Assembly (NCBI GenBank): GCA_964486865.1
Contig: CAZAOZ010000012.1
Span: forward strand, 1-64,000
From: Ga0077527 sp964486865
Lineage (GTDB): Bacteria; Pseudomonadota; Gammaproteobacteria; Burkholderiales; SG8-41
Direction of reading: 5' to 3'
DNA: 64,000 nt
Position numbers and translations under genes: made by a program. How positions within the stretch are numbered: position 1 is the stretch's first letter; every line of letters begins with the position of its first letter. Shown here piece by piece: positions 51,341-61,280 of this stretch. The notes under the pieces were generated by a model. That model ran no database searches. It had not been told where the DNA came from and saw only the letters and a program-made list of their open reading frames with translations.

Positions 51341-52300
51341 TCATTCAGCCCTGATTTTCGCCGCAGCAATGACCTTGCCCCATTTTTCATAATCGGCCCT
51401 GTGATACGCGGCCAGCGCGGCCGGCGTGCCGCCGGAGGGCTCGGCGCCGTCGAGCGCGAGGGCTTTTTTGATGTCGTCGGTGACCAGCACCTTGTTGCCT
51501 GCGGCGTTGAGTCTCTCGACGACGGGCGCCGGCAGACCGGCCGGGCCATAAAGCCCCCACCACTGGCTGGATTCAAAATCCTTCAGCGCCGCCTCGGCCA
51601 CCGTCGGCAGTTCGGGCGCAATGGCGATGCGCTTCGCGCTGGTGACCGCCAGCGCTTTCAGGCGCCCGGCGCGCACCTGCGCGGACACGCTGGGATAGGC
51701 CGCGAACAGCACCGACACGTTGCCGGCGACGGTGTCGATGGTCGCGGGCGCCGCGCCCTTGTACGGCACGTGCAGCAGGGTCACGCCGGCGCGCTGCGAG
51801 AAGAGTTCTCCGGTCAGGTGACTCAGCGTGCCCGCGCCGTTGGAGGCATAGGCCAGCGCGCCGGGTCTGGCTTTGGCGATGCCGATCAGTTCCCTGACGG
51901 TCTTCGCCGGCACCGACGGATGCACGGTCAGCACATTGGGCGCGTGGCCGATCATCACGATGGGCGTAAAACTCTTCAGCACATCGTACGGCGCTTTGGC
52001 GCCCAGATGCGGATTGATCGACAGCACGCTCGACGACGCGAACAGCAGGTTGTAGCCGTCGGCCGGCGCGCGCGCGGCGATCTCGCCGCCGATGATGCCG
52101 CCCGCGCCGCCGCGGTTATCGACGATGATCTGCTGGCCGATGACGGCGGACAGCCGCGTGGTGACCTGGCGCGCGACGATGTCGGCGGCGCCGCCCGGCG
52201 GAAACGGCACGATGACGCGCACCGCCTTGTCGGGATAGCCCTGCGCCAGGGCATTAAACGACAGCGCGGTGCCGAGCAGCACGGCTGCGGATGCTTTCAT
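51341..52300 (-). CDS. Bug/TctC-family periplasmic receptor
   Basis: The ATG at 52300 (MKASAAVLLGTALSFNALAQ) gives 319 residues; a longer frame extends upstream but is out of register with any protein start and crosses the alcohol dehydrogenase gene. Hallmarks are YPDKAVRVIVPFPPGGAAD, IIVDNRGGAGGIIGGEIAA, APADGYNLL, TVHPSVPAKTVRELIGIAK and LPTVAEAALKDFES. It follows the alcohol dehydrogenase by 29 bp on the same strand. Confidence 0.95.
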   Translation of the reverse strand: MKASAAVLLGTALSFNALAQGYPDKAVRVIVPFPPGGAADIVARQVTTRLSAVIGQQIIVDNRGGAGGIIGGEIAARAPADGYNLLFASSSVLSINPHLGAKAPYDVLKSFTPIVMIGHAPNVLTVHPSVPAKTVRELIGIAKARPGALAYASNGAGTLSHLTGELFSQRAGVTLLHVPYKGAAPATIDTVAGNVSVLFAAYPSVSAQVRAGRLKALAVTSAKRIAIAPELPTVAEAALKDFESSQWWGLYGPAGLPAPVVERLNAAGNKVLVTDDIKKALALDGAEPSGGTPAALAAYHRADYEKWGKVIAAAKIRAE

Positions 52301-52329
52301 GGGCAAACCTTTTTTCGTGGACGCAGGGT

Positions 52330-53364
52330 TCAGACCATCATCAACGCCGCGCGGCCAGTGATCGATCCGGTCTCCAGCTTTTGATGAATCGCCTCGGCTT
52401 CGGCGTACGGCACTTTCTCCGTCACCAGCGGCCACAGGTCGCCGCGGGCAACGAGTTCCAGCGATTCGATGACTTCCTGTTTGGTGGCGTAGCGGCTGCC
52501 CATGACTTCGATTTCCTTGCGCATGATGGCCGGCCCGTCGGCATCGAAGCGCTGGCTGTTGCCGGCAAGCAGCAGCAGGCGCCCGCCCTTGTTCAGGCCA
52601 GCGATACCGGCCTCGATGGTTTCCCTGGTGCAGACATAATCGAACACCACATCGACGCCGCGGCCGCTGGTGAGTTCGATCAGCTGCTGCGCGACTTTGC
52701 CGTCGCTGGCATCGACGGTCGCATCCGCGCCCGCTTTCAGGCAGGACTCGAATTTGGCCGCCCTGGTATCCACCGCGATGACTTTGCGCGCATGCGCCCA
52801 GCGCGACACCATCAGCATGTGTACGCCCAGCCCGCCGCCGGCGCCGATCACGGCCACGGTGTCGGTCACCGCGACGCGCGCCTTGCGCGTGACCTTGATC
52901 GGAGTGGCAATCGCGTCGCAGATCACGCCGATTTCGGCGGGATGTTTTTTCCAGTCCATGCCTTCCGGCAGCACCAGAAAATTTTCCGCCGGCAGTTTGA
53001 TGTATTCGGCATAACCGCCGTCGCACTCGCGTCCGACATAGCCCCTGAAGTTGTCGCACAGCGTTTCGCGGTTGATGCGACACCAGTAGCAGTGCCCGCA
53101 GTTGAGATAAAAGTATGCGGTGACGGCGTCGCCGGCTTTGAGGCTGGTCACGCCCGCGCCGGTGGCGACGATTTCGCCGGTGATTTCATGGCCGAGGATG
53201 CGCGGATAGGCAACCGGCACGCGCCCCGCGCGCGCATGGTGGATGGTCAGCCCCGCGCCGCAGGCCAGCACGCGGGCGACGGCTTCGCCGGGCCCCGGCA
53301 CCGGATCGGGCACGGTTTCGAGTACCAGCGGCTGGTTCTTCCCCTTCAATAACATCGCTTTCAT
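52330..53364 (-). CDS. Zinc-dependent MDR alcohol dehydrogenase
   Basis: This 344-residue protein has GHEITGEIVATGAGV (zinc Glu/His region), the structural zinc motif NCGHCYWCRINRETLC and the NAD motif VAVIGAGGGLGVHML. It belongs to the medium-chain dehydrogenase family. The first catalytic ligand appears as ACGAGLTIHHA rather than the usual C-G-T-D. Substrate unknown; its partners are a Bug receptor and MmgE/PrpD. Confidence 0.93.
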   Translation of the reverse strand: MKAMLLKGKNQPLVLETVPDPVPGPGEAVARVLACGAGLTIHHARAGRVPVAYPRILGHEITGEIVATGAGVTSLKAGDAVTAYFYLNCGHCYWCRINRETLCDNFRGYVGRECDGGYAEYIKLPAENFLVLPEGMDWKKHPAEIGVICDAIATPIKVTRKARVAVTDTVAVIGAGGGLGVHMLMVSRWAHARKVIAVDTRAAKFESCLKAGADATVDASDGKVAQQLIELTSGRGVDVVFDYVCTRETIEAGIAGLNKGGRLLLLAGNSQRFDADGPAIMRKEIEVMGSRYATKQEVIESLELVARGDLWPLVTEKVPYAEAEAIHQKLETGSITGRAALMMV

Positions 53365-53517
53365 GCGTCATCCTCCCCTGAGGCACAGTTTAACCCAGGG
53401 CCTCATATTTGATGTAAGACAAACCGCGGCGCAGCCGTCTGAGTACCATTAAATACGCTCAGGACAATGGCGCAGGCGCTTCCGGGCCGCGCCGCAAACC
53501 CTGCCGGAGATCTGCAG

Positions 53518-54468
53518 ATGAAAGTCGTTGTCGCTCTCGGCGGTGCTGCGCTGGCCAAGCGCGGCGAACCGCTCGAGTCGGACGTGCAGCGCCAGAATAT
53601 CGCGCACGCCGCCGCCATGGTGGCCGCGATCGCGCGCACCCACGAAGTCATTGTCACCCACGGCAACAGCCCGCAGGTGGGGTTGCTGGCCATGCTGGGC
53701 GAATCGTATGCCGGCGTGCATCCCTATCCGCTGGACATGCTGGGCGCGGAATCCGAAGGCATGATCGGTTACATGATCGAGCAGGAGTTGCGCAGCCTGC
53801 TGCCGGGACGGCATATCGTCACGCTGCTGACGCAGACCGAAGTCAACCGCAACGATGCCGCGTTCCGCCATCCGTCGAAACCGATAGGCCCCGGCTTCAC
53901 CCAGGATGAAGCCGGGCGCCTCGCCAACGAGCGCGGCTGGAAAATCGCGCAGGATGGCGCAAAGTGGCGGCGCGTGGTGCCCTCGCCGGAGCCGCTGCGC
54001 ATACTCGAGCTGGGGGCGATCAAGCTGCTGGCCAATACCGGTGTGGTGGTGGTATGCGCCGGCGGCGGCGGCATCCCGGTAACGGTATCTTCGGCCGGTG
54101 TCGTGCGCGGCGTCGAGGCGATCATCGACAAGGATCTGGCGGCGGCGCTGCTCGCGCACCAGGTCGGCGCGGATGTGCTGCTGCTGCTGACCGACGTCGG
54201 CTCGGTGTACACCAACTGGAACCAGAAGGACGCGCAACCGATCCACGAAACCTCGCCGCAGGAATTGCGCAAGGAGATCTTCGCCGCGGGTACGATGCGG
54301 CCCAAGGTCGAGGCGGCCTGCCGGTTCGTCGAAACCGGCGGGGCCTTTGCCGGCATCGGCCTGCTCGAAGACGCGGCAGCCATCCTGCTCGGCCGGCGCG
54401 GCACCATCGTGCGCCGGCCGGAATCGACGCTTGATTTCACCGGCGGCCCGCAGGCGATGCCGAAGTAA
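53518..54468 (+). CDS. arcC: Carbamate kinase
   Basis: GGAG lies 8 nt before the ATG at 53518, giving 316 residues. Amino-acid-kinase features are MKVVVALGGAALAKRGEPL, VTHGNSPQVGLLAM, VVCAGGGGIPV and LLLLTDVGSVYTNW. It makes ATP from carbamoyl phosphate. It is not with arcA/arcB. The next gene is the double UvrA after about 140 bp. Confidence 0.95.
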   Translation: MKVVVALGGAALAKRGEPLESDVQRQNIAHAAAMVAAIARTHEVIVTHGNSPQVGLLAMLGESYAGVHPYPLDMLGAESEGMIGYMIEQELRSLLPGRHIVTLLTQTEVNRNDAAFRHPSKPIGPGFTQDEAGRLANERGWKIAQDGAKWRRVVPSPEPLRILELGAIKLLANTGVVVVCAGGGGIPVTVSSAGVVRGVEAIIDKDLAAALLAHQVGADVLLLLTDVGSVYTNWNQKDAQPIHETSPQELRKEIFAAGTMRPKVEAACRFVETGGAFAGIGLLEDAAAILLGRRGTIVRRPESTLDFTGGPQAMPK

Positions 54469-54608
54469 GCGCGCCCAACGCCGCGGCCGGCGGCAAAAAA
54501 GCGCAGGAAAACCGCTACAATCGCCGTTCGCTTTTCTGCGGGCGGCAGTCGGGGCATCGCCCGCGGTTGTGTCACCCGCGCCGAACCCCGGATGCCCCTT
54601 CCCCGCGC

Positions 54609-57600
54609 ATGGATACGCCCGAACACCGCAGCGAACACATCGTCATCCGCGGCGCGCGCCAGAACAATCTCAAGAATCTGTCGCTGGATCTGCCGCTCAA
54701 TGAACTGATCGTCGTCACCGGCGTGTCGGGCAGCGGCAAATCCTCGCTGGTATTCGACACGCTGTATGCCGAGGGCCAGCGCCGCTACGTCGAAACTTTT
54801 TCGCCGTACGCGCGCCAGTTCCTCGACCGCCAGGACCGGCCGCAGGTGGACAGCATCGATGGCATCCCGCCGGCCATCGCCATCGACCAGGTCAATCCGG
54901 TGCGCACCTCGCGCTCGACGGTCGGCACGATGACGGAATTGAACGATCACCTGAAGCTGCTGTTTGCCCGCGCCGCGCAGCTGTATTGCAAGGGCTGCGG
55001 CGCACGGGTGAAGCGCGACACGCCGCAGATGATTTACGACGTGCTGCTCGCGCGCGCGCGCGCGGCCGGCGATCCACGGCTGGCGATTGCATTCCCGGTG
55101 CCGGTACCGGCGAATTTCAAGGCTGATGAAGTCAAGGCGCTGCTCACGGCACAGGGCTACACGCGTTTTCTGCATGAGAGCCACGACCGCTTTGAAGTGG
55201 TGCAGGACCGGCTGCGCATGGGCGGCGCGGAACGCGCGCGCGTGATCGAGGCGCTGGAGGCCGCGCTGAAAGTCGGCCAGGGACGGGTGAATGTCTATCC
55301 GCTCAATGACGCCCCCGGTACGCACGCCGATCACCCGTCACCCATCACTCATCACGCGCCGTGGCGGTTTTCCACGGCGCTGCACTGCGCCGAGTGCGAC
55401 ATCCATTACGCCGAGCCCAATCCCAGCCTGTTTTCGTTCAATTCGCCGCTGGGCGCCTGCGACACCTGCCGCGGTTTCGGGCGCATGATCGGCGTCGATT
55501 ACGGGCTGGTGATTCCGGACGAAACAAAGTCGCTGCGCGACGGCGCAGTGCGGCCGTGGCAGACGCCGTCGAACAGGGAATGTCAGGACGATCTGATCAA
55601 GTACGCGAAAAAGCGCGGCATTCCCGTCGACACGCCGTGGCGCGATTTGCCGGCGCAGCAAAAACGCTGGGTCATCGACGGCGAGCCGGAATGGGTGAGC
55701 TGGCGCAAATCCTGGCCCGGCGTGTGGTACGGCGTGGCGCGGTTTTTCAAATGGCTGGAAACCAAGGCCTACAAGATGCATGTGCGCGTGCTGCTGTCGA
55801 AGTACCGCGCCTACACCGAATGCACGGCCTGCGGCGGCGCGCGACTGAAGACCGACGCGCTGCTGTGGCGGATCGGCACCGCGGCCAACGCCGACGCGGC
55901 ACTGGGTCACGGCGAACACCGGCGCCCGCGCCATAAACCGCAAGGCGTTAAATTCACCGACGCGCAACTCGCGGCATTGCCGGGGCTGACGCTGCACGAC
56001 GTGGTGCTGCTGCCGCTGGAGCGCACCAAGACGCTGTTCGATGCGCTGGAACTGCCCCGCCCGCTGGATGAGGCCACCGACATGCTGATCGGCGAAATCC
56101 GCACCCGCCTCGATTACCTGACCCAGGTCGGGCTCGGCTATCTGACGCTGGACCGCCAGTCGCGCACGCTGTCCGGCGGCGAAGTGCAGCGGATCAACCT
56201 CACCACGGCACTGGGCACCTCGCTGGTGAACACGCTGTTCGTGCTCGACGAGCCGTCGATCGGCCTGCATCCGCGCGACATGGGCCGGGTGATCGGCGTC
56301 ATGCACAGGCTCCGTGACGCCGGCAATTCGCTGGTGGTGGTGGAACACGATCCGCAGGTGATGCTCGCCGCCGACCGCCTGCTCGACATCGGGCCGGGGC
56401 CCGGCTCGCGCGGCGGCGAGATCGTCGCCTTCGACACGCCCGCCCGCATCATGCAGGCGCAGGCGTCGATCACCGGGCGTTACCTGTCGGGAAAATTGCG
56501 TGCGGCCGGTCACGACGCGGCCCGGGCGCCGACCAAAAATACGCCGCGACTGCGGCTCTGCGGCGCCGCCGAACATAACCTGAAAATGATCGATGTCGAT
56601 TTCCCGCTGCAGCGGCTGATCTGCATCACCGGCGTGTCGGGCTCGGGCAAATCGACGCTGGTGCAGGATGTGCTGTATGCCGCGCTGCGCAAGGCGCTGG
56701 GCAAACCCGCCGAGACGCCGGGCCGCCACGACGGATTCTACGGCGCGGATCATGTCAGCGACGTGGTGATGGTCGATCAGTCGTCGATCGGCCGCACCAC
56801 GCGCTCGAACCCGGCGAGTTATGTCGGCGCCTTCGATGCCGTGCGCAGCCGGTTCTCGTCGGCGCCGCTGGCGCAGTCGCGCGGCTACACCGCGGGCACT
56901 TTCAGTTTCAATTCGGGCACCGGGCGCTGCCCGACCTGCAGCGGCAACGGCTTCGAGCACGTGGAGATGCAGTTTCTGTCGGATGTGTACCTGCGCTGCC
57001 CGGACTGCGACGGCCGGCGCTATCGCGCCGAGGTGCTGGAAATCACCGTCGAAGGCAAATCGATTGCCGACGTGCTCGAACTGACGGTGGCCGACGCGCT
57101 GGCGTTTTTCAATCACGCGCCGGACATCGTGCGCGCACTGCAGCCGCTGGTCGATGTCGGCCTCGATTACCTGAAGCTGGGCCAGCCGGTGCCGACCTTG
57201 TCGGGCGGCGAAGCGCAGCGGCTGAAGCTCGCGGGCTTTCTGGCTGAAGCCGCTTATGTCGGACGTAATGCGGCCGGGCGCGATGCGGCCGGCGGCAAAG
57301 GCACGCTGTTCCTGTTCGACGAGCCGACCACGGGACTGCATTTCGACGATGTGCGCAAACTGCTGGGCGCCTGCCGCAAGCTGATCGCCGCCGGCCATTC
57401 GCTGATCGTCATCGAACACAATCTTGACGTGATCCGCGCCGCGGACTGGATCATCGACCTCGGCCCCGAAGGCGGTGATGCCGGCGGCGCGGTGGTCTGC
57501 ACCGGCACGCCGGAGATGATTGCCGCGCACGAAACGTCGCATACCGGCAAGGCGCTGCGCGATTACGCGGCGGCGCTGCATCTAACCCCCTCGCCCCACC

Positions 57601-60365
57601 CTCTGCTTCGCTCCAAGTGTTCCCTTGTCCCCTACCCTCTCCCGCCCCAAGGCGGGAGAGGGGGGCGTAAAGTGAGGGGTGAGCAATTCATCAGTGTCAG
57701 CCACGCCCGCGAACACAACCTGAAAAACATCAGCGTCGATATTCCGCGCGGCAAATTCACCGTGGTCACCGGCGTCTCCGGCAGCGGCAAATCGACACTG
57801 GCCTTCGACATCGTGTTCGCCGAGGGCCAGCGGCGCTATCTCGAATCGCTGAACGCCTACGCGCGGCAGTTCGTGCAGGCAGCGGCACGGCCCGATGTCG
57901 ATGCCATTTACGGCATACCGCCGACGGTGGCCATCGAGCAGCGCACCAGCCGCGGCGGCCGGCGCAGCACCGTAGCCACGCTGACCGAGATTTATCATTT
58001 CCTGCGCCTGCTCTACGTCAAGCTGGGCACGCAGCACTGTCCGGATTGCGATGTCGCCATCGAGCCGCAGAGCATCGACCAGATCGCCGCGCGCATCATG
58101 AAACGGCACCGCAACGACCGCATCGGCCTGCTGGCGCCGTTAGTCGTGAATCGCAAGGGCTATTACACCGACCTCGCCAAGTGGGCCGCGGGCAAGGGTT
58201 ATACCCATCTCCGAGTGGATGGCGAGTTCATCACTACCGCGCCGTGGCCGCGGCTGGCGCGCTTCAGGGAACACAGCATCGAGCTGCCGGTCGCCGATAT
58301 CCGCGTCACGCCGGAGAACGAGGCGCAACTGCGCGCCGGCCTCGCCGCCGCGCTGGATCACGGCAAGGGCATCGTGCAGGTGCTGGGCGGGCTGGATACG
58401 CTGGCCGCGGCGATGGCAAAAAAGGACGCGCGGAAAATCCGCCTGACTGAAACCGCGTATTCGGTAAAGCGCGCCTGCCCGTCGTGCAACAGGAGTTTTC
58501 CGGAACTCGACCCGCGGCTGTTTTCGTACAACTCCAAGCACGGCTGGTGCCCGTCGTGTTTCGGCACCGGGCTGACGCTGGAAAAAATAGACTGGGATGA
58601 AGAGCGCGAAAAAACCGGCACCGAAGAGCATGTGCTGGACTCGTGGCTGAACTGGCTGGAAGTCGATGAGCCCTGCCCGGCCTGCGCCGGCCAGCGGCTC
58701 AATCCGGCCGCGCTGGCGGTGCGTTACCGCAAGCGTTCGATTGCCGCGCTCGCCGCATTGCCGGTGGCAAAACTCGCGCGCGAATTCACCGATGTGTCAT
58801 TCACCGGCCGGGAAGCCGCGATCGCGCGCGACATCGTCGCCGAAATCCGCAGCCGGCTGAGTTTCCTCGACGAGGTCGGCCTGGGTTATCTCGCGCTCGA
58901 CCGCGCCGCGCCGACCTTGTCCGGCGGCGAAGCGCAGCGCATCCGCCTCGCCGCGCAGCTCGGCTCCAATCTGCGCGGCGTCGCCTACATCCTTGACGAG
59001 CCGACCATCGGCCTGCATCCGCGCGACAACCGCATCCTGCTCGACACGCTGGCGAAACTGCAGACCAAGGGCAACACCCTGATCGTGGTGGAGCACGACG
59101 AGGACACCATCCGCCGCGCCGACCATGTGATTGATCTCGGCCCCGGCGCGGGACGCCTCGGCGGCCATGTCGTCGCCGCGGGTACCGCCGCCGAACTGCA
59201 GCGTAATCCGCAATCCGTCACCGGCCGCCTGCTGGCCAGACCGCTGCAGCATCCGCTGCATCCGCCGCGTCGCGTGGATCACAAAACACCCTCGCTGCAC
59301 ATCCGCGGCGCGCAATTGCACAACCTGCAGCACATCAACGCGCGCGTGCCGCTGGGGCGATTGACGGTAATCACCGGCGTGTCGGGCTCGGGCAAATCGA
59401 CGCTGGCGCGCGACGTGCTGCACGCCAATCTCGCGCGCCTGGTCAACGCCAAGTCAAAAACATCAATAAAGACGACAGGTTGCATAAACATCACGGGGTG
59501 GCAGGCGGTAGGCCGCGTGCTTGAAGTCGATCAGACGCCCATCGGCAAAACGCCGCGCTCCTGCCCGGCGACCTATGTCGGTTTCTGGGACACCATCCGC
59601 CGTTTGTATGCCGAAGCGCCGGAAGCGCGCATGCGCGGCTACACCGCGAGCCGCTTTTCGTTCAATACCAAAGGCGGACGCTGCGAGGCCTGCGAGGGCC
59701 AGGGCGTGCAGAAAATCGAAATGAGTTTTCTGCCGGATGTGAAAGTGCCCTGCGATGTCTGCAACGGCGCGCGCTTTGATGCCGAAACCCTGAGCGTGCG
59801 CTTCAAGGACAAATCCATCGGCGACGTGCTGGCATTGTCCGTCGATGAAGCCGTGGAATTTTTTGCCGCGCACGCCGCAATCCACCACGCGCTGCGCCTG
59901 CTGCAGGACGTCGGCCTTGGTTATCTGACGCTGGGTCAGCAAAGCCCGACGCTGTCCGGCGGCGAAGCGCAGCGCATCAAGCTGGTCACCGAACTGGCCA
60001 AGGTGCGCATCAACAATGACGATGCCGGCGTGCGGCCCGGCCGCAGCGGCGCGCAAAAACACACGCTGTATGTGCTCGACGAGCCGACCGTCGGCCTGCA
60101 CATGGCGGACGTCGAAAAGCTGATCCATGTGCTGCACCGGCTGGTCGATGCCGGCAACTCGGTGGTGGTGATTGAGCACAACCTCGACATCATGGCCGAG
60201 GCCGACTGGATCATCGATCTGGGGCCGGAGGGCGGCGACGGCGGCGGGCGCATTGTCGCGGATGGTTCTCCGGCGCAGGTTGCCGCACGATCCGCAGGTT
60301 CGCATACTGCGCGTATCCTTGGTGATTTCCTCGCTGCACGAAGCCGCCAGCCTGCCCGGCCATGA
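54609..60365 (+). CDS. uvrA: Tandem double-length UvrA excinuclease subunit
   Basis: The ATG at 54609 gives 1,918 residues; an in-frame ATG at 54567 lacks family similarity. Two complete UvrA-like halves are joined. Half 1 spans about 1-990 and half 2 about 1,020-1,918. Four ABC ATPase units are seen: four Walker A sites (GVSGSGKSS/T), four signatures (LSGGEVQR, then LSGGEAQR three times) and four Walker B sites (LDEPSIGL, FDEPTTGL, LDEPTIGL, LDEPTVGL). Zinc-finger CxxC pairs occur in both halves. It scans DNA for damage with UvrB. The linker at about residues 992-1,020 comes from an intergenic repeat inserted in frame (57583-57680). Proline- and His-rich residues at about 238-250 may come from a similar insertion. 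Confidence 0.95.
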   Translation: MDTPEHRSEHIVIRGARQNNLKNLSLDLPLNELIVVTGVSGSGKSSLVFDTLYAEGQRRYVETFSPYARQFLDRQDRPQVDSIDGIPPAIAIDQVNPVRTSRSTVGTMTELNDHLKLLFARAAQLYCKGCGARVKRDTPQMIYDVLLARARAAGDPRLAIAFPVPVPANFKADEVKALLTAQGYTRFLHESHDRFEVVQDRLRMGGAERARVIEALEAALKVGQGRVNVYPLNDAPGTHADHPSPITHHAPWRFSTALHCAECDIHYAEPNPSLFSFNSPLGACDTCRGFGRMIGVDYGLVIPDETKSLRDGAVRPWQTPSNRECQDDLIKYAKKRGIPVDTPWRDLPAQQKRWVIDGEPEWVSWRKSWPGVWYGVARFFKWLETKAYKMHVRVLLSKYRAYTECTACGGARLKTDALLWRIGTAANADAALGHGEHRRPRHKPQGVKFTDAQLAALPGLTLHDVVLLPLERTKTLFDALELPRPLDEATDMLIGEIRTRLDYLTQVGLGYLTLDRQSRTLSGGEVQRINLTTALGTSLVNTLFVLDEPSIGLHPRDMGRVIGVMHRLRDAGNSLVVVEHDPQVMLAADRLLDIGPGPGSRGGEIVAFDTPARIMQAQASITGRYLSGKLRAAGHDAARAPTKNTPRLRLCGAAEHNLKMIDVDFPLQRLICITGVSGSGKSTLVQDVLYAALRKALGKPAETPGRHDGFYGADHVSDVVMVDQSSIGRTTRSNPASYVGAFDAVRSRFSSAPLAQSRGYTAGTFSFNSGTGRCPTCSGNGFEHVEMQFLSDVYLRCPDCDGRRYRAEVLEITVEGKSIADVLELTVADALAFFNHAPDIVRALQPLVDVGLDYLKLGQPVPTLSGGEAQRLKLAGFLAEAAYVGRNAAGRDAAGGKGTLFLFDEPTTGLHFDDVRKLLGACRKLIAAGHSLIVIEHNLDVIRAADWIIDLGPEGGDAGGAVVCTGTPEMIAAHETSHTGKALRDYAAALHLTPSPHPLLRSKCSLVPYPLPPQGGRGGRKVRGEQFISVSHAREHNLKNISVDIPRGKFTVVTGVSGSGKSTLAFDIVFAEGQRRYLESLNAYARQFVQAAARPDVDAIYGIPPTVAIEQRTSRGGRRSTVATLTEIYHFLRLLYVKLGTQHCPDCDVAIEPQSIDQIAARIMKRHRNDRIGLLAPLVVNRKGYYTDLAKWAAGKGYTHLRVDGEFITTAPWPRLARFREHSIELPVADIRVTPENEAQLRAGLAAALDHGKGIVQVLGGLDTLAAAMAKKDARKIRLTETAYSVKRACPSCNRSFPELDPRLFSYNSKHGWCPSCFGTGLTLEKIDWDEEREKTGTEEHVLDSWLNWLEVDEPCPACAGQRLNPAALAVRYRKRSIAALAALPVAKLAREFTDVSFTGREAAIARDIVAEIRSRLSFLDEVGLGYLALDRAAPTLSGGEAQRIRLAAQLGSNLRGVAYILDEPTIGLHPRDNRILLDTLAKLQTKGNTLIVVEHDEDTIRRADHVIDLGPGAGRLGGHVVAAGTAAELQRNPQSVTGRLLARPLQHPLHPPRRVDHKTPSLHIRGAQLHNLQHINARVPLGRLTVITGVSGSGKSTLARDVLHANLARLVNAKSKTSIKTTGCINITGWQAVGRVLEVDQTPIGKTPRSCPATYVGFWDTIRRLYAEAPEARMRGYTASRFSFNTKGGRCEACEGQGVQKIEMSFLPDVKVPCDVCNGARFDAETLSVRFKDKSIGDVLALSVDEAVEFFAAHAAIHHALRLLQDVGLGYLTLGQQSPTLSGGEAQRIKLVTELAKVRINNDDAGVRPGRSGAQKHTLYVLDEPTVGLHMADVEKLIHVLHRLVDAGNSVVVIEHNLDIMAEADWIIDLGPEGGDGGGRIVADGSPAQVAARSAGSHTARILGDFLAARSRQPARP
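57583..57680. repeat. Intergenic repeat element inside the uvrA frame, copy 3
   Basis: CCCCACCCTCTGCTTCGCTCCAAGTG, TTCCCTTGTCCCC and CTCTCCCGCCCC-AA-GGCGGGAGAG match the elements at 14381 and 43251 but lie within the uvrA coding frame, at the joint of its two halves. It is read as LTPSPHPLLRSKCSLVPYPL with no stop codon. Confidence 0.85.
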
Positions 60366-61225
60366 TCGCGCAAACGCTCACTGCCCACACCAAGGACCTC
60401 GGCGGTTTCGAGGTGCGGCGCCTGCTGCCGGCCGCGGCGCGGCGGATGGTCGGGCCGTTCATATTTTTTGATCACATGGGTCCGGCCTGGTTCGCGCCCG
60501 GCCACGGCATCGACGTGCGCCCGCATCCGCATATCGGGCTGGCGACGGTCACTTACCTGTTCGACGGCGCCCTCATGCACCGCGACAGCCTGGGCTGCGT
60601 GCAGCGCATCGAGCCGGGCGACGTCAACTGGATGACCGCGGGACGCGGCATCGTTCATTCCGAGCGCAGCCCCACTGAAGATCGCGACACCATGCGCGGG
60701 CTGCACGGCATCCAGGTCTGGGTCGCGCTGCCGCGCGCGCACGAGCAGACCGCGCCCGCCTTCACGCATCATGCCCAAGCCACGCTGCCGGTTGCGCAAT
60801 GGGGCCACGCCACGCTGCGGCTGATCGCCGGCGAGGCGTACGGGCTGCGCGCGCCGGCAAAAACGTTCTCCCCGATGTTTTACGGCGCCGTCGAAGCCGC
60901 GGGCGCAGCTCAATTCGAGTTGCCGGCGGAATACGCCGAGCGCGCGATTTACGTGGTGGAGGGCGATGTCGCCGTCGGCGGCGCGCCCGTTCTTCCGCGC
61001 ACCATGGCTGTCATCGCCCCCGGTGCGGCGGCCGTCGTCAGCGTCGCCGCCGGCGCACGGCTGATGCTGCTCGGCGGCGCAGCCATCGACGGCGAACGTC
61101 TGCTGTCGTGGAATTTTGTCGCCAGCAACAACGCGCTGATCGAAGACGCGCGCGCCCGCTGGCGGGAACAGCGTTTTGACCCGGTGCCCGGCGAAACGGA
61201 ATTCATCCCGCTGCCGGAGCGCTGA
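60362..61225 (+). CDS. Pirin-family protein
   Basis: This 287-residue protein overlaps the uvrA stop (ATGA), so the two are translationally coupled. Pirin motifs are GPFIFFDHMGP, VRPHPHIGLATVTYLFDG (metal-binding His), HRDSLGCVQRIEPGDVNWMTAG and GIVHSERS. The bicupin fold binds iron; some members oxidise quercetin. Role in the cell not known. Confidence 0.94.
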   Translation: MIAQTLTAHTKDLGGFEVRRLLPAAARRMVGPFIFFDHMGPAWFAPGHGIDVRPHPHIGLATVTYLFDGALMHRDSLGCVQRIEPGDVNWMTAGRGIVHSERSPTEDRDTMRGLHGIQVWVALPRAHEQTAPAFTHHAQATLPVAQWGHATLRLIAGEAYGLRAPAKTFSPMFYGAVEAAGAAQFELPAEYAERAIYVVEGDVAVGGAPVLPRTMAVIAPGAAAVVSVAAGARLMLLGGAAIDGERLLSWNFVASNNALIEDARARWREQRFDPVPGETEFIPLPER

Positions 61226-61280
61226 TCCCAGCACGGCGCAACTGTCGGCGCGCTAGAATAGGCGCCTCCCTTTCTGCAGG

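Noticed and set aside
49897..51354. Plus-strand open frame of 485 residues
   Set aside because: Antisense of the MmgE/PrpD gene.
53769..55334. Minus-strand open frame of 521 residues
   Set aside because: Covers the antisense of carbamate kinase and uvrA; no ribosome site or motif.
55338..57581. Minus-strand open frame of 747 residues
   Set aside because: Antisense of uvrA, no family features.
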